A stretch of 64,000 nucleotides of DNA from Alteromonas sp. V450 (lineage in GTDB: Bacteria; Pseudomonadota; Gammaproteobacteria; Enterobacterales; Alteromonadaceae): contig NZ_MODU01000004.1 of assembly GCF_001885075.1 (NCBI RefSeq), positions 744,001 to 808,000 of the forward strand. The letters run 5' to 3'. The notes beneath the pieces are model-generated. The model was given only the letters and a program-made list of their open reading frames with translations. It ran no database searches and was not told the origin of the DNA. Shown one piece after another: positions 26,717-35,700 of the stretch. The first letter of the stretch is position 1. Each line of letters opens with the position of its first letter. The position numbers and the translations under genes are program-made.

Positions 26717-27568
26717 GTGAGAATAATCCCTAGCACTACGCCTATTTCACCGAGTGACAGGGCGTTTAATTACGGAGACGGTGTGTTTACCACATTGTTG
26801 GTGAACGAACACATAGTACAATTATTGCCTTATCATATTTCTCGTTTAGTACACGATGCAGCGGCCATCAAACTGACTATTGATACCCACACGCTTGAGG
26901 CGGCTATTGCTGAACATGTTAACGCGATCAAACTTGCTTCTAGCGAGAACGCTTCATCTAAATATGTACTAAAAATCCATGTTTCTGGTGGTCAGGCGGG
27001 TAGAGGCTACGCACGCAGCGAAAACAGTGAAGCACTTATAAGATTTAGCCATCACCCTTATCCAAGTCATTACGATAGTTTGGCTAATCAAGGTGTTAGT
27101 GTGATTTGTGCTCAAACACGGTTGGCTATTCAGCCTTTACTTGCGGGCGTTAAGCATATGAACAGGCTAGAGCAAGTTTTAGTTAAGCACGAAGTAGATG
27201 AAGCAGGTGTTGACGACGCTATTGTTTGCGATACACAAGACAACATAATTGAAGCGAGTGCTGGAAATGTGTTTTTCCACTTCAATGAGCAATGGTATAC
27301 CCCTTCTTTGAAAGGAAGCGGCGTTAATGGTGTTGTCAGGCAGTGTCTTATTGATTCTCTGTTAAATGACAATAATTCGCTTCATGTGGGGGACTATGAC
27401 CTTTCTTATTTGAGAAGATCGAGTGCAGTGGTAATAACCAATGCGCTAGTGGGCGTTATGCCGGTGCAGCAGATACGGATGCCGGATTTTTCTTATGTCG
27501 AATTTGATGTACAAAGCGATGTAATTGTTGCGCTAAAAAAACGACTTGAAAATGTGCTTAAGCACTAG
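26717..27568 (+). CDS. pabC: Aminodeoxychorismate lyase PabC
   Basis: 283-residue PLP-dependent fold-type IV enzyme that converts aminodeoxychorismate to p-aminobenzoate for folate. PSDRAFNYGDGVFTTLLV is the N-terminal signature, the PLP Lys lies in GVKHMNRLEQVLVK, and EASAGNVFF and GVNGVVRQ bind the cofactor phosphate. GTG start. Position between fabF and mltG is the standard gammaproteobacterial order. Confidence 0.93.
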   Translation: MRIIPSTTPISPSDRAFNYGDGVFTTLLVNEHIVQLLPYHISRLVHDAAAIKLTIDTHTLEAAIAEHVNAIKLASSENASSKYVLKIHVSGGQAGRGYARSENSEALIRFSHHPYPSHYDSLANQGVSVICAQTRLAIQPLLAGVKHMNRLEQVLVKHEVDEAGVDDAIVCDTQDNIIEASAGNVFFHFNEQWYTPSLKGSGVNGVVRQCLIDSLLNDNNSLHVGDYDLSYLRRSSAVVITNALVGVMPVQQIRMPDFSYVEFDVQSDVIVALKKRLENVLKH

Positions 27569-27672
27569 CAATGCGGAGGTATTAAAGCATGCGCATTATC
27601 TCGCTAAAAACGTTAACACACTTGCAGTAAAAAAATGGAACAGATAAAAATGCCGATAGGAGAAGTTCAAGC

Positions 27673-28692
27673 ATGAAGCGGATAGTAACTATTCTATTAT
27701 CTCTTGTTATGCTTGTCGCTGTTGGGGGAGCTTGTAGCGTAATGTACGTTTCAAGCAAGGTTACAAATGAATTAACAGTAGAAAGTGAGACCTTATTTAC
27801 CATTGAAAACGGCAGCAATGCTTATCGCACTGTCAAACACTTACGTAACGTAGGTATGACTGATGTACCGCCGTTTGTCGCTAAGATCTGGCTTAAATTC
27901 TTTGCAGACAGTACGTCCGTAAAGTCTGGGACTTATATGCTGCGCCCTGGTCAGTCGCTGGCGGATGCTTTTACCCTTTTTACTGAGGGGAATGAGCATC
28001 TATTTGCAGTGAGTTTAGTTGAAGGACTAACCCTTGCTCAGTGGCTTGAGGTGCTTGAACAAAATAAAGATCTGGCGTTTGATTTAAATGAAGAGAAATT
28101 AAATCAGCTTACTCGAAATAATGGCGTTGACTGGTGCTGCGATAATGTTTCGCAGACCGAAGGCGTGTATCTGGCTGACACTTATTTCTTTACCAAAGGC
28201 ACAGCAGCCAGTGAAATTTTAAAAAGAGCGCACCGTGCGTTAATTGAGTTTCTCGAAAATGATTGGGAACACCGAAATGCCGATTTACCATTAGCGACGC
28301 CTTATGACGCACTTATATTGGCCAGTATCATAGAAAAAGAAACGGCTGTGCCTGAAGAGCGTGACATGATTTCTGGCGTATTCGTCAATAGATTAAACAG
28401 AAATATGCGTCTTCAAACTGATCCTACCGTGATTTATGGTATTGGTCCCACATTTGACGGAAACATTACCCGTAAGCATCTGCGAACGGCTACACCTTAC
28501 AATACCTATGTAATCAAGGGGCTTCCACCTACGCCCATCGCGATGGCAGGCAAGGCAGCCATTCACGCTGCGCTGCATCCACTTACAACGGATGCTCTAT
28601 ACTTTGTGGCGAAGGGCGATGGCAGCCACCAATTTTCTACTACGCTAGCTGAACATAATGCAGCTGTGCGAAAATACCAGTTAAAACGATAG
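27673..28692 (+). CDS. mltG: Endolytic murein transglycosylase MltG
   Basis: 339-residue inner-membrane lytic transglycosylase that cleaves nascent glycan strands and helps set strand length. One N-terminal membrane helix (about residues 4-25) anchors it; a LysM-like region precedes the YceG domain. The catalytic Glu lies in LASIIEKETAVPEERD, followed by VFVNRLNRNMRLQTDPTV, TPYNTYVIKGLPPTPI and YFVAKGDGSHQFS. AGGAGAAG precedes the ATG. Confidence 0.95.
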   Translation: MKRIVTILLSLVMLVAVGGACSVMYVSSKVTNELTVESETLFTIENGSNAYRTVKHLRNVGMTDVPPFVAKIWLKFFADSTSVKSGTYMLRPGQSLADAFTLFTEGNEHLFAVSLVEGLTLAQWLEVLEQNKDLAFDLNEEKLNQLTRNNGVDWCCDNVSQTEGVYLADTYFFTKGTAASEILKRAHRALIEFLENDWEHRNADLPLATPYDALILASIIEKETAVPEERDMISGVFVNRLNRNMRLQTDPTVIYGIGPTFDGNITRKHLRTATPYNTYVIKGLPPTPIAMAGKAAIHAALHPLTTDALYFVAKGDGSHQFSTTLAEHNAAVRKYQLKR

Positions 28693-28750
28693 CCGTATTG
28701 ATGCAGACAATCGATACGTTATAGCTAAATAGAATAGAGTTTAGAAACTA

Positions 28751-29425
28751 ATGCGCGGAAAGTTTATTGTAGTTGAAGGTCTTGAAGGGGCAGGAAAAAG
28801 CTCGGTTATAGGGCTTATTGTTCAAGCCTTAGAAGATGCGGGAAAACGCGTTGAGCAAACTCGTGAACCGGGCGGCACACCCATGGCAGAAGCCATTCGA
28901 GAATGTGTTAAGCACGATTGGGATGAAACCGTCAGTGAAGAAACAGAACTGCTTCTTATGTATGCAGCTCGGGTTCAGTTACTCACCAATAAAATCTTTC
29001 CATCTCTTGATAATGGTGCGTGGGTAGTAGGTGATAGACATGATTTATCATCTCAAGCCTATCAAGGTGGTGGTCGAGGCGTGAGTGAAAAAACAATGGC
29101 AGCCATCAGCGACATCGCTCTTAAAGGGTTTAAGCCAGACTTAACTATTTATCTTGATGTCGAGCCTGCCGTTGGACTGGAGCGAGCTCGTGGGCGCGGG
29201 GAGCTAGATCGCATTGAGCAAGCGGGGCTGGCCTTTTTTGAGCGTACCCGTGCTAAATACTTGTCTCTTGCGAAGCAAGATGAGTCCATTGTTGTGGTAA
29301 GTGCAATGCAGGCGATGGAAAAGGTTCATCAAGACGTGATTGCTATTATCAACGACTACGTAACGGCTTCAACTAGCGAACGCAATGGCAACACCCACAA
29401 TAACAGCCAGCAGGAACAAGGCTAA
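28751..29425 (+). CDS. tmk: Thymidylate kinase
   Basis: 224-residue enzyme phosphorylating dTMP to dTDP. P-loop GLEGAGKSS, the DR-type substrate motif in [26 protein letters not shown] and the lid region [12 protein letters not shown] are present. The C-terminus has a polar extension ([16 protein letters not shown]) not needed for activity. Its stop codon overlaps the holB ATG by one base (TAATG). Confidence 0.96.
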   Translation: MRGKFIVVEGLEGAGKSSVIGLIVQALEDAGKRVEQTREPGGTPMAEAIRECVKHDWDETVSEETELLLMYAARVQLLTNKIFPSLDNGAWVVGDRHDLSSQAYQGGGRGVSEKTMAAISDIALKGFKPDLTIYLDVEPAVGLERARGRGELDRIEQAGLAFFERTRAKYLSLAKQDESIVVVSAMQAMEKVHQDVIAIINDYVTASTSERNGNTHNNSQQEQG

Positions 29426-30312
29426 TGCACGTACTACCTTGGTTTGCTGCAACGTTCTCAACGCTAATCTCGCGATATATTGCAAAGAAATTACACCATG
29501 GCTTATTGCTTACAGGGCCAAAGGGAATTGGAAAATACCAACTCGCGCTAGCATTGAGCAACACGCTGTTGTGTAAGCAGCCAAGTATTGATGGCCCCTG
29601 TGAGCAGTGTCAAAGTTGCCACCTGAGGCAAGCCGGAAACCACCCTGACATTCATGTTTTAGAAAGTGAAAAGCAGCTAGGTGTGGATAAAATCCGTGAA
29701 GGTATTACCAAGCTTTCAGGTACTGCACAAATGGGAGGAAATAAAATATTGCTAATCCCTCGTGCTGACTGGATGACTGAAGCGGCTGCTAATGCACTGT
29801 TGAAAACCTTGGAAGAGCCCACAAATAATACCTTCCTGTTGCTGGTCACTGACAGTATCAATAAAATTATGCCAACCATCTTAAGTCGATGTGAGCGGCA
29901 GATACTTTCGCTACCATCAGTATCAGAGAGTTTGAACTACTTAAACGCGAAAGGCGTAGAAGATGCAAATGAAGCATTACTAGCTGCTTATGGCTATGCC
30001 CCCCTTCGTGTAGAAGAAGCACTTTCTGGTGAGGAAGACATTAGCTATCGCAATTTTAGTGATGGAATGCAGGCGCTCCTAGCAGGCGATGCAAATTTGC
30101 AAGCACAAACGCTTGCAAACAAGTGGCAGGACAATGCGTCTCAAATAGCATTGTGGTGCCAGCAAATGGCCCATGACAAGTATATAAAACGTCAACAGAC
30201 TGTTGATTTTAAACGTTATAAAGCGTGTGTTGATGCAGTTAGAACGCTGCAGCATGCAGGCGTTAACAAATCGATGGTACTTTTTGGGTTACTAAAACAA
30301 TTTCAACGTTAG
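29425..30312 (+). CDS. holB: DNA polymerase III subunit delta'
   Basis: 295-residue clamp-loader subunit. Nucleotide-binding-like GPKGIGKYQLALALS, four zinc-binding Cys in LLCKQPS and CEQCQSCHL, and the conserved ILSRCERQ (SRC motif) with LKTLEEPTNNTFLLL identify it. Translationally coupled to tmk. A hairpin terminator follows. Confidence 0.95.
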   Translation: MHVLPWFAATFSTLISRYIAKKLHHGLLLTGPKGIGKYQLALALSNTLLCKQPSIDGPCEQCQSCHLRQAGNHPDIHVLESEKQLGVDKIREGITKLSGTAQMGGNKILLIPRADWMTEAAANALLKTLEEPTNNTFLLLVTDSINKIMPTILSRCERQILSLPSVSESLNYLNAKGVEDANEALLAAYGYAPLRVEEALSGEEDISYRNFSDGMQALLAGDANLQAQTLANKWQDNASQIALWCQQMAHDKYIKRQQTVDFKRYKACVDAVRTLQHAGVNKSMVLFGLLKQFQR

Positions 30313-30323
30313 TGGGCAATCGC

Positions 30324-30343
30324 GGGCTTGTTAAGGCCCTTTT
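30324..30343 (+). terminator. Terminator after holB
   Basis: GGGCTT/AAGCCC-type stem (one G-U pair, GTTA loop) followed by TTTTGTCT. It lies before the preferred start of the next gene and argues against the longer reading of that gene. Confidence 0.55.
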
Positions 30344-30375
30344 GTCTGATAACAATTTCCAAAAACAGGTGTAGT

Positions 30376-31155
30376 TTGTTCGTAGATTCTCATTGTCATT
30401 TAGACCGACTTAAGCAAGGGCCAGAAGAGCTGGCTGAAACCTTAAATTTCGCAAGAACCCGGGGTGTTGAACACTTCTTATGTGTGTGCGTTTCTGTTGC
30501 TGATTACGACGGTATGCTGGCAGCCGTTAGTCAGTTTGATGACGTTTCAGTATCTTGTGGTGTTCACCCTTTGCATCAAGATGAAGCTTGCAGCTATGAG
30601 GAATTGTTAGAGAAAGCGCAGCGTGATGAAGTCGTAGCCATTGGCGAAACCGGGCTCGATTATTTTTACAGTCCAGAGAGTAAAGAGATTCAGCTAACGT
30701 CCTTTGTCGACCATATCAAAGTAGCTAACGAAACTAAAAAGCCATTAATTATTCATACACGGGATGCAAGGGAAGACACCATCAATTTGCTTCGCGAACA
30801 TAAAGCTCCACACACCAAAGGTGTTTTGCATTGCTTCACTGAATCATTGGAAATGGCGCAGGCGGCAATAGAGATGGATTTTTATATTTCTATTTCTGGC
30901 ATCGTAACCTTTAATTCAGCCGATGAATTGCGCGAGGTGGTTAAAGCGATCCCTTTAGACCGACTACTTATTGAAACCGACTCTCCGTGGCTTGCACCTG
31001 TTCCTCATCGCGGTAAACAAAACCAGCCTGGATACGTAGTAGAAGTAGCCGAGTTTATTGCAGCACTCAAAGGCGTTTCGGTATCTGACTTAGCGCGTAT
31101 TACTACTGAAAACTTTTATACATTGTTCTCTAAAATAAAAGGCAAGGTGTCATAA
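30376..31155 (+). CDS. ycfH: TatD-family metal-dependent hydrolase YcfH
   Basis: 259-residue TIM-barrel metal-dependent hydrolase, a putative DNase of the TatD family. DSHCHLD at the N-terminus, GETGLDYFY, IHTRDAREDT, LHCFTES and ETDSPWLAPVPHRGK provide the metal ligands. The start is taken as TTG 30376 (FVDSHCHL) after AGGT because it matches E. coli YcfH and avoids the holB terminator; another TTG at 30328 would add 16 non-conserved residues. It completes the tmk-holB-ycfH order seen in enterics. Confidence 0.92.
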   Translation: MFVDSHCHLDRLKQGPEELAETLNFARTRGVEHFLCVCVSVADYDGMLAAVSQFDDVSVSCGVHPLHQDEACSYEELLEKAQRDEVVAIGETGLDYFYSPESKEIQLTSFVDHIKVANETKKPLIIHTRDAREDTINLLREHKAPHTKGVLHCFTESLEMAQAAIEMDFYISISGIVTFNSADELREVVKAIPLDRLLIETDSPWLAPVPHRGKQNQPGYVVEVAEFIAALKGVSVSDLARITTENFYTLFSKIKGKVS

Positions 31156-31169
31156 GCGAGGAGAGATAT

Positions 31170-31727
31170 ATGGCTCAGTGGCGTCAGAATTTGGTAAAAA
31201 GTTTGCACCAATCTAAAAGTATGCCTGAAAGTCGCTATTTTCAGATGGCGACCATAGACGCTCAAGGCTTTCCGTGCAATCGCACGGTAGTATATCGAGG
31301 TATTACTGAACACAATCAAATAGAAGTGATATCGGACACGCGATCAGATAAATTTAATCACTTGTCGAATAATCCAATATCGCAAGTGTGCTGGTACTTT
31401 TCCAAAACTCGCGAGCAATACCGCTTTACTTGCCGTGCCAGTATAGTAACGCTGCGCGATGATCCTGATATGTTGAAAAGCCACTGGGCAAAACTATCGG
31501 ACGCAGGTAAAAAACAATTTTTGTGGGGTAGGCCTGGAACGCCGCGGAACACAGGCGCCCCTTTAAACATTGAAGGAGACTTCAACTGCATTCCCGAGCA
31601 CTTCTGTGTCATTTTACTTTCAGTTGAATTTGTGGACTATCTGTCGTTACGTGGTAACCCTCAATACAGAGAGCAACATCACAAGGATGCTGAAGGGAAT
31701 TGGGTATGCCAATCAGTTATTCCATGA
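31170..31727 (+). CDS. PNPOx-fold flavoprotein (pyridoxamine 5'-phosphate oxidase family)
   Basis: 185-residue FMN-binding split-barrel protein of the Alr4036-type branch of the PNPOx family rather than true PdxH. YFQMATIDAQGFPCNRTVVYRG and ISDTRSDKFNHLSNNP form the FMN-binding region, and CWYFSKTREQYRF is conserved. The substrate is unknown. It follows ycfH by 14 bases (GAGGAGAGATAT before ATG) and is probably cotranscribed. A strong terminator ends the unit. Confidence 0.8.
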   Translation: MAQWRQNLVKSLHQSKSMPESRYFQMATIDAQGFPCNRTVVYRGITEHNQIEVISDTRSDKFNHLSNNPISQVCWYFSKTREQYRFTCRASIVTLRDDPDMLKSHWAKLSDAGKKQFLWGRPGTPRNTGAPLNIEGDFNCIPEHFCVILLSVEFVDYLSLRGNPQYREQHHKDAEGNWVCQSVIP

Positions 31728-31770
31728 CGATCACTGTGGTGTGTATTTGTAGCAATTAATAGTCTAGAAA

Positions 31771-31797
31771 AGAGAGGCGAAAGCGCCTCTCTTTTTT
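31771..31797. terminator. Strong terminator between convergent genes
   Basis: AGAGAGGCG-AAAG-CGCCTCTCT, perfect 9-bp stem followed by TTTTT on the plus strand. It ends the plus-strand operon and may also serve the convergent minus-strand gene. Confidence 0.92.
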
Positions 31798-31802
31798 GGT
31801 TA

Positions 31803-32435
31803 CTAGAAAATGTGCGCTATCGGAGTATCACCTTTAAATAGGTGCAGTATAACATTCGTGTCATCAACTCTGCTGGTGGCCTCTACTAAAGCAGTAGCCA
31901 CATCCTCTCGTGGGATAACCGCTTTATTCTTATCAGTGGGTACTTCAGTTGAGACAAGGTGTGTGCCTGGCTCGTTCAACAAGCTTCCAGGGCGTAAAAT
32001 AATGTAATGTAGACCACTATTCTTTAAATGCTCATCGGCCATGTGTTTCGCCACAAGGTATGGCTTTATCTCTGAATCGACAGCGTCTGGGTCTCCAGCG
32101 CCAATAGAGCTAACCATTATAAACGTGGTCACGTTTGATTCCTTAGCATAGTTGACAGCATTTCTTGCCGCCCAAAGATCGATAAGGAGTGTTTTCTCTG
32201 GGCCAGTACTTCCACCCGAGCCGGCAGTAAAAATGACGGTATCAACGTCATCGAAATGTTGGGAGAAGTCTTTTTCTAGGTCTTGTTCAACAACCGTAAA
32301 GTTGTCGTTCTTAATATCAGCGAGTTTATCTGGGCTTCTCACAGGGGCCTTGACCTTATGCCCCGCATCAAGCAGTTTTACAACTGCTTGTTTGCCAATT
32401 TGCCCGGTTGCGCCAATTACTAATACATTTGCCAT
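31803..32435 (-). CDS. Atypical short-chain dehydrogenase / NmrA-like NAD(P)-binding protein
   Basis: 210-residue Rossmann protein. VLVIGATGQIGKQAVVKLLDAG is the dinucleotide-binding motif; DTVIFTAGSGG and YIILRPGSLLNEPGTHLVS are typical of the atypical SDR group a5 (YwnB/YhfK-like). The usual catalytic YxxxK is not obvious, so it may be a redox sensor or flavin/quinone reductase relative. It has AAGGAGATGACC upstream of its ATG. No functional neighbour is evident. Confidence 0.8.
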   Translation of the reverse strand: MANVLVIGATGQIGKQAVVKLLDAGHKVKAPVRSPDKLADIKNDNFTVVEQDLEKDFSQHFDDVDTVIFTAGSGGSTGPEKTLLIDLWAARNAVNYAKESNVTTFIMVSSIGAGDPDAVDSEIKPYLVAKHMADEHLKNSGLHYIILRPGSLLNEPGTHLVSTEVPTDKNKAVIPREDVATALVEATSRVDDTNVILHLFKGDTPIAHIF

Positions 32436-32604
32436 ATGTGGTCATCTCCTTGAATGTAAGTTTCACTATATGTATGAGGCTTTTCAGATAGCGATCAAAA
32501 ACATCGACGAAACGCATGCAGCATCGCTGAACGACTAGATGAACGGCTATATGTACCGAAAGCACTCGACTACAGGTGCGAAGGTGTGGAGGGTATAAAG
32601 ATAA

Positions 32605-35559
32605 TTATTGAATTACCGCGTTTCTTCCTGACGCTTTTCCTTTATAAAGCTTTTTATCAACAGCATGAATGCATGCCTCAACGCTATGAAACCCGCGAAT
32701 GTCTGCTACACCACAGGTTATAGTTGAATCGATAACGTGAGGTGGCGCAGAAAGGGGAGTATCCGCTATTTTTTTGCGCAATTTTTCGGCAACCCAATAT
32801 GCCTCTTGATTGTTAAGTGACGGGAGAAGTACTAAAAACTCTTCGCCGCCCCACCGCGCGATTATGTCCCCCTCTCTCAAGTTGTCAGTGAGCAAACTAG
32901 CAATTTGAGTGAGTACGGCGTCGCCAACAAGGTGGCCAAATTCATCGTTAATACGCTTAAAGAAATCGATATCTACAATCAGCAAGGAAAAAATATGATT
33001 ATGCCGTTTGTAGGCCTGCCATGCTTCCTGAGCTCGCTCAGTAAAATAGCGTCTGTTCTTTAAGCCAGTTAACGCGTCCTGCGTAGAAATTAGCGTTAGC
33101 TTTTCTACGACTGCCTCAAGGTCTTTTGTTTTTTCGTCTACTTTTAGCGCAAGCTCTACAGAACGGCTTTTTAATGATGCTATGCGCATCCACACAAAAA
33201 AGAAAGCAATGCTAAGAATGCAAAGTAAAAGTATGCCTCTCCACATAGGCTCGTCGTACCAGGGCGGAATAATAGTTATTTCAAGTTGTGCTTGTTCGCT
33301 ACTCCATTCATTATCTTTATTTATTGCCTTAACAGTGAAGCGGTAATAGCCTGGATCTAAATTTGTATAGGTTGCTACGCGTTTTTTATGAGAGGAATAC
33401 CGCCAGTTAGACTCAAAATCAGCAAGTTTGTAAGCGTAACGAATTTCATCGGCGTTAATGAAGTCAAGCGACGCAAATTCAATTGAAAAAGAAATATCAT
33501 TTGGGCTCAACGTGATAGGTTTTGTCACGTCGACAAATCGCTGTGTCATAGAACCATTAGATTCGTCTTTACTAATAATCTCTACGGAAGTTATGCGAAC
33601 GTTTGGTTGCCATGGCGACGAGAAAATATCTGCAGGCTGAAATTCTGTAATGCCTTGAGAACCGCCAAATAGAATAGTGTTTGATGGAGTTGTTGCTACT
33701 GCTCCAATATAGTACCCCATTGACGAAGCACCATGTTCTGTACCGAAATAAGAGAACTTTGACAAATCAGGTGAAAGATAAGCTATACCTTCAATCGTTG
33801 AAATCCAAAGGCTGTAATCTTCGTCCTCTACTATAGCGCCTATTGAAATATCACTTATCCTACTTTCAGGTTTTATTTGCGTGACTTTCAGTGTATTAAA
33901 ATCTTCACCTTCGATTGAGAGGAAAAACAAGCCTTGTGATTGGGTACCTATCCAGAAGCCTCCGCGTCGTGACTCCGAAATCCACGTTACAACGGTTTGG
34001 TCATCAAACGCGTCGGTATAGTCACCAACGTCGATTAGATCCCCTGTTTTTTTATCAGCGAAAAACAGGCCAGTAACCGTACTAAGCCATGCTTTATTTC
34101 GACTGTTGAGTAATATGCGTGTTGTTAACGAAAGCGGCCACTGCCTTACTACGCGGTCTTCACTGGGCCTATAAATGAAAACGCCATCACTGTAGCCTCC
34201 GTACCAAATATCGCCTTCATCATCGACGCTAAGGGTATACCCGGACTTGCCTTCAAGCGCCACTATGTCGAGTTTTTGTTCTTTTTTATTTAGTTTTGCA
34301 AGGCCAGTGCGTGTTGAAACCCATACATCTTGCGTCAATTTGTCGTAAAAAACACTGAGCAGTCGCGCTTCGCCTTTTTCTTCGTCGTCAAAACCGCTGG
34401 TATTAAAAGGACCTTTAATCTTCTGACTTTCAGTGTCATAGAGCCAAAGTCCATTTTCAGCAGTTAACCATACTTCTGCTCCCCCCGTTGACGAGAGTGA
34501 CGATATTATTCGGCCATCTTCGATATCTCGAGAATTGAAGTTGCTCGTCAAAGGGTTTCCGATTAAGAAACCATTGTCCTTTGTACCAACAACAATGAGA
34601 TTTGAATCAGTCCTATACAACCTTGATATTCGTTCAGAAAGTTTATTTTTTTCGCTAAGAGAAACGTTGACCGTCGACTGCAAAGAAGACGAAATAGCAT
34701 TCACCCCCTTTTCAGTGGCAACCCAAATTTCGCCAGTGGAATGAAGCAGAATGTCGTTTACATAGTTTGCGGTTAAACCATGTTTTTCGCTGATACACGC
34801 ATTTTGTAGGCTAGTAGGGATTTTATTTGTTTCTATAAAGCATATGCCATAGTCTGTTGTGCCTAAGGTAAACTTTTTTTTGTTCATCGTCACGATGCGC
34901 GTTAAATTGGCGCCTTTAAAACCGACAAATTGCAATTTCTTTTTAATGGTGTCTAATTTATAGAGGCCAGATGTCGTAGACACATAGACAGTGTTACCTA
35001 CGAGCGCTAAATCTGTAAGTGTACTGGTTGAACTTGGTAAGCTCGCGACATAGGAAATGCCGTCTATGCTCTCTGAATATTGATACAAGCCACGTTCGGC
35101 AACAAACCATAGCGTTCCGTCCGATGTTCTCTTTATTCGATTGATAGGGGTCGTGCTAAAGCTGTCCGAGGAAGGGAGTGAAAAGTGATCAAAGGTTTCA
35201 GTATCCACATTTATGCGGCTTAAGCCACTAAAGCCGCCTATCCAAATGTATTGACCGTCTTGACTTGATTCTACCTGAAGTGCAGTTAGCGTTGGTAAAC
35301 CTGTCGATTTGTCTTCTTTCCACTTACCAAAATATTTGAAGGTATACCCGTCAAATCTATCCACGCCAGATTGAGAGGCTATCCAAAGAAACCCATGTTT
35401 GTCTTGGGCAAAATCTGCTACTGATAGATGTGAGATACCGCTATCAACATCGAATGCATGGAATGCGGGAGAGTGGTGAGTATAGGTCGATGGCACACCA
35501 CTTTTCGCTATAAAAAAACTAGCGAATATAAAAGCACACGTTATTAAAAAGTGATGCAT
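32605..35559 (-). CDS. Diguanylate cyclase with periplasmic two-component-propeller sensor
   Basis: 984 residues. A signal peptide (1-20) leads to about 650 residues of repeats such as FLWIASQSGVDRFDGYTF and LWFVAERGLYQYS that form two seven-bladed Reg_prop propellers. A Y_Y_Y domain follows (around IRYAYKLADFESNW...YYRFTVKAINKDNEWS), then one membrane helix (GILLLCILSIAFFFVWM) and a GGDEF domain. The active loop is WGGEEF, with the RxxD inhibitory site REGD five residues before it, so it should make c-di-GMP with product inhibition. Propeller sensors of this type often detect saccharides or their breakdown products. Monocistronic; the ligand is unknown. Confidence 0.92.
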   Translation of the reverse strand: MHHFLITCAFIFASFFIAKSGVPSTYTHHSPAFHAFDVDSGISHLSVADFAQDKHGFLWIASQSGVDRFDGYTFKYFGKWKEDKSTGLPTLTALQVESSQDGQYIWIGGFSGLSRINVDTETFDHFSLPSSDSFSTTPINRIKRTSDGTLWFVAERGLYQYSESIDGISYVASLPSSTSTLTDLALVGNTVYVSTTSGLYKLDTIKKKLQFVGFKGANLTRIVTMNKKKFTLGTTDYGICFIETNKIPTSLQNACISEKHGLTANYVNDILLHSTGEIWVATEKGVNAISSSLQSTVNVSLSEKNKLSERISRLYRTDSNLIVVGTKDNGFLIGNPLTSNFNSRDIEDGRIISSLSSTGGAEVWLTAENGLWLYDTESQKIKGPFNTSGFDDEEKGEARLLSVFYDKLTQDVWVSTRTGLAKLNKKEQKLDIVALEGKSGYTLSVDDEGDIWYGGYSDGVFIYRPSEDRVVRQWPLSLTTRILLNSRNKAWLSTVTGLFFADKKTGDLIDVGDYTDAFDDQTVVTWISESRRGGFWIGTQSQGLFFLSIEGEDFNTLKVTQIKPESRISDISIGAIVEDEDYSLWISTIEGIAYLSPDLSKFSYFGTEHGASSMGYYIGAVATTPSNTILFGGSQGITEFQPADIFSSPWQPNVRITSVEIISKDESNGSMTQRFVDVTKPITLSPNDISFSIEFASLDFINADEIRYAYKLADFESNWRYSSHKKRVATYTNLDPGYYRFTVKAINKDNEWSSEQAQLEITIIPPWYDEPMWRGILLLCILSIAFFFVWMRIASLKSRSVELALKVDEKTKDLEAVVEKLTLISTQDALTGLKNRRYFTERAQEAWQAYKRHNHIFSLLIVDIDFFKRINDEFGHLVGDAVLTQIASLLTDNLREGDIIARWGGEEFLVLLPSLNNQEAYWVAEKLRKKIADTPLSAPPHVIDSTITCGVADIRGFHSVEACIHAVDKKLYKGKASGRNAVIQ

Positions 35560-35639
35560 GGTTCTTATAATTTGGCCTTCAATAACTCAACGTTACGTGA
35601 TTGATATAAAGATTCAATGGTACGAAAGTAGCAAAATAT

Positions 35640-35674
35640 CAACAGCCTCACAAATAGGAGGCTGTTGGTTTTTT
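35640..35674. terminator. Bidirectional terminator-like hairpin
   Basis: CAACAGCCTC/GAGGCTGTTG, 10-bp stem with an 8-base loop; the plus side is followed by GTTTTTT and the minus side by ATATTTT. On the minus strand it ends the M2 peptidase transcript ahead of the cyclase gene. Confidence 0.75.
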
Positions 35675-35700
35675 GGTGACTACGGTTTATACGTTAAATA

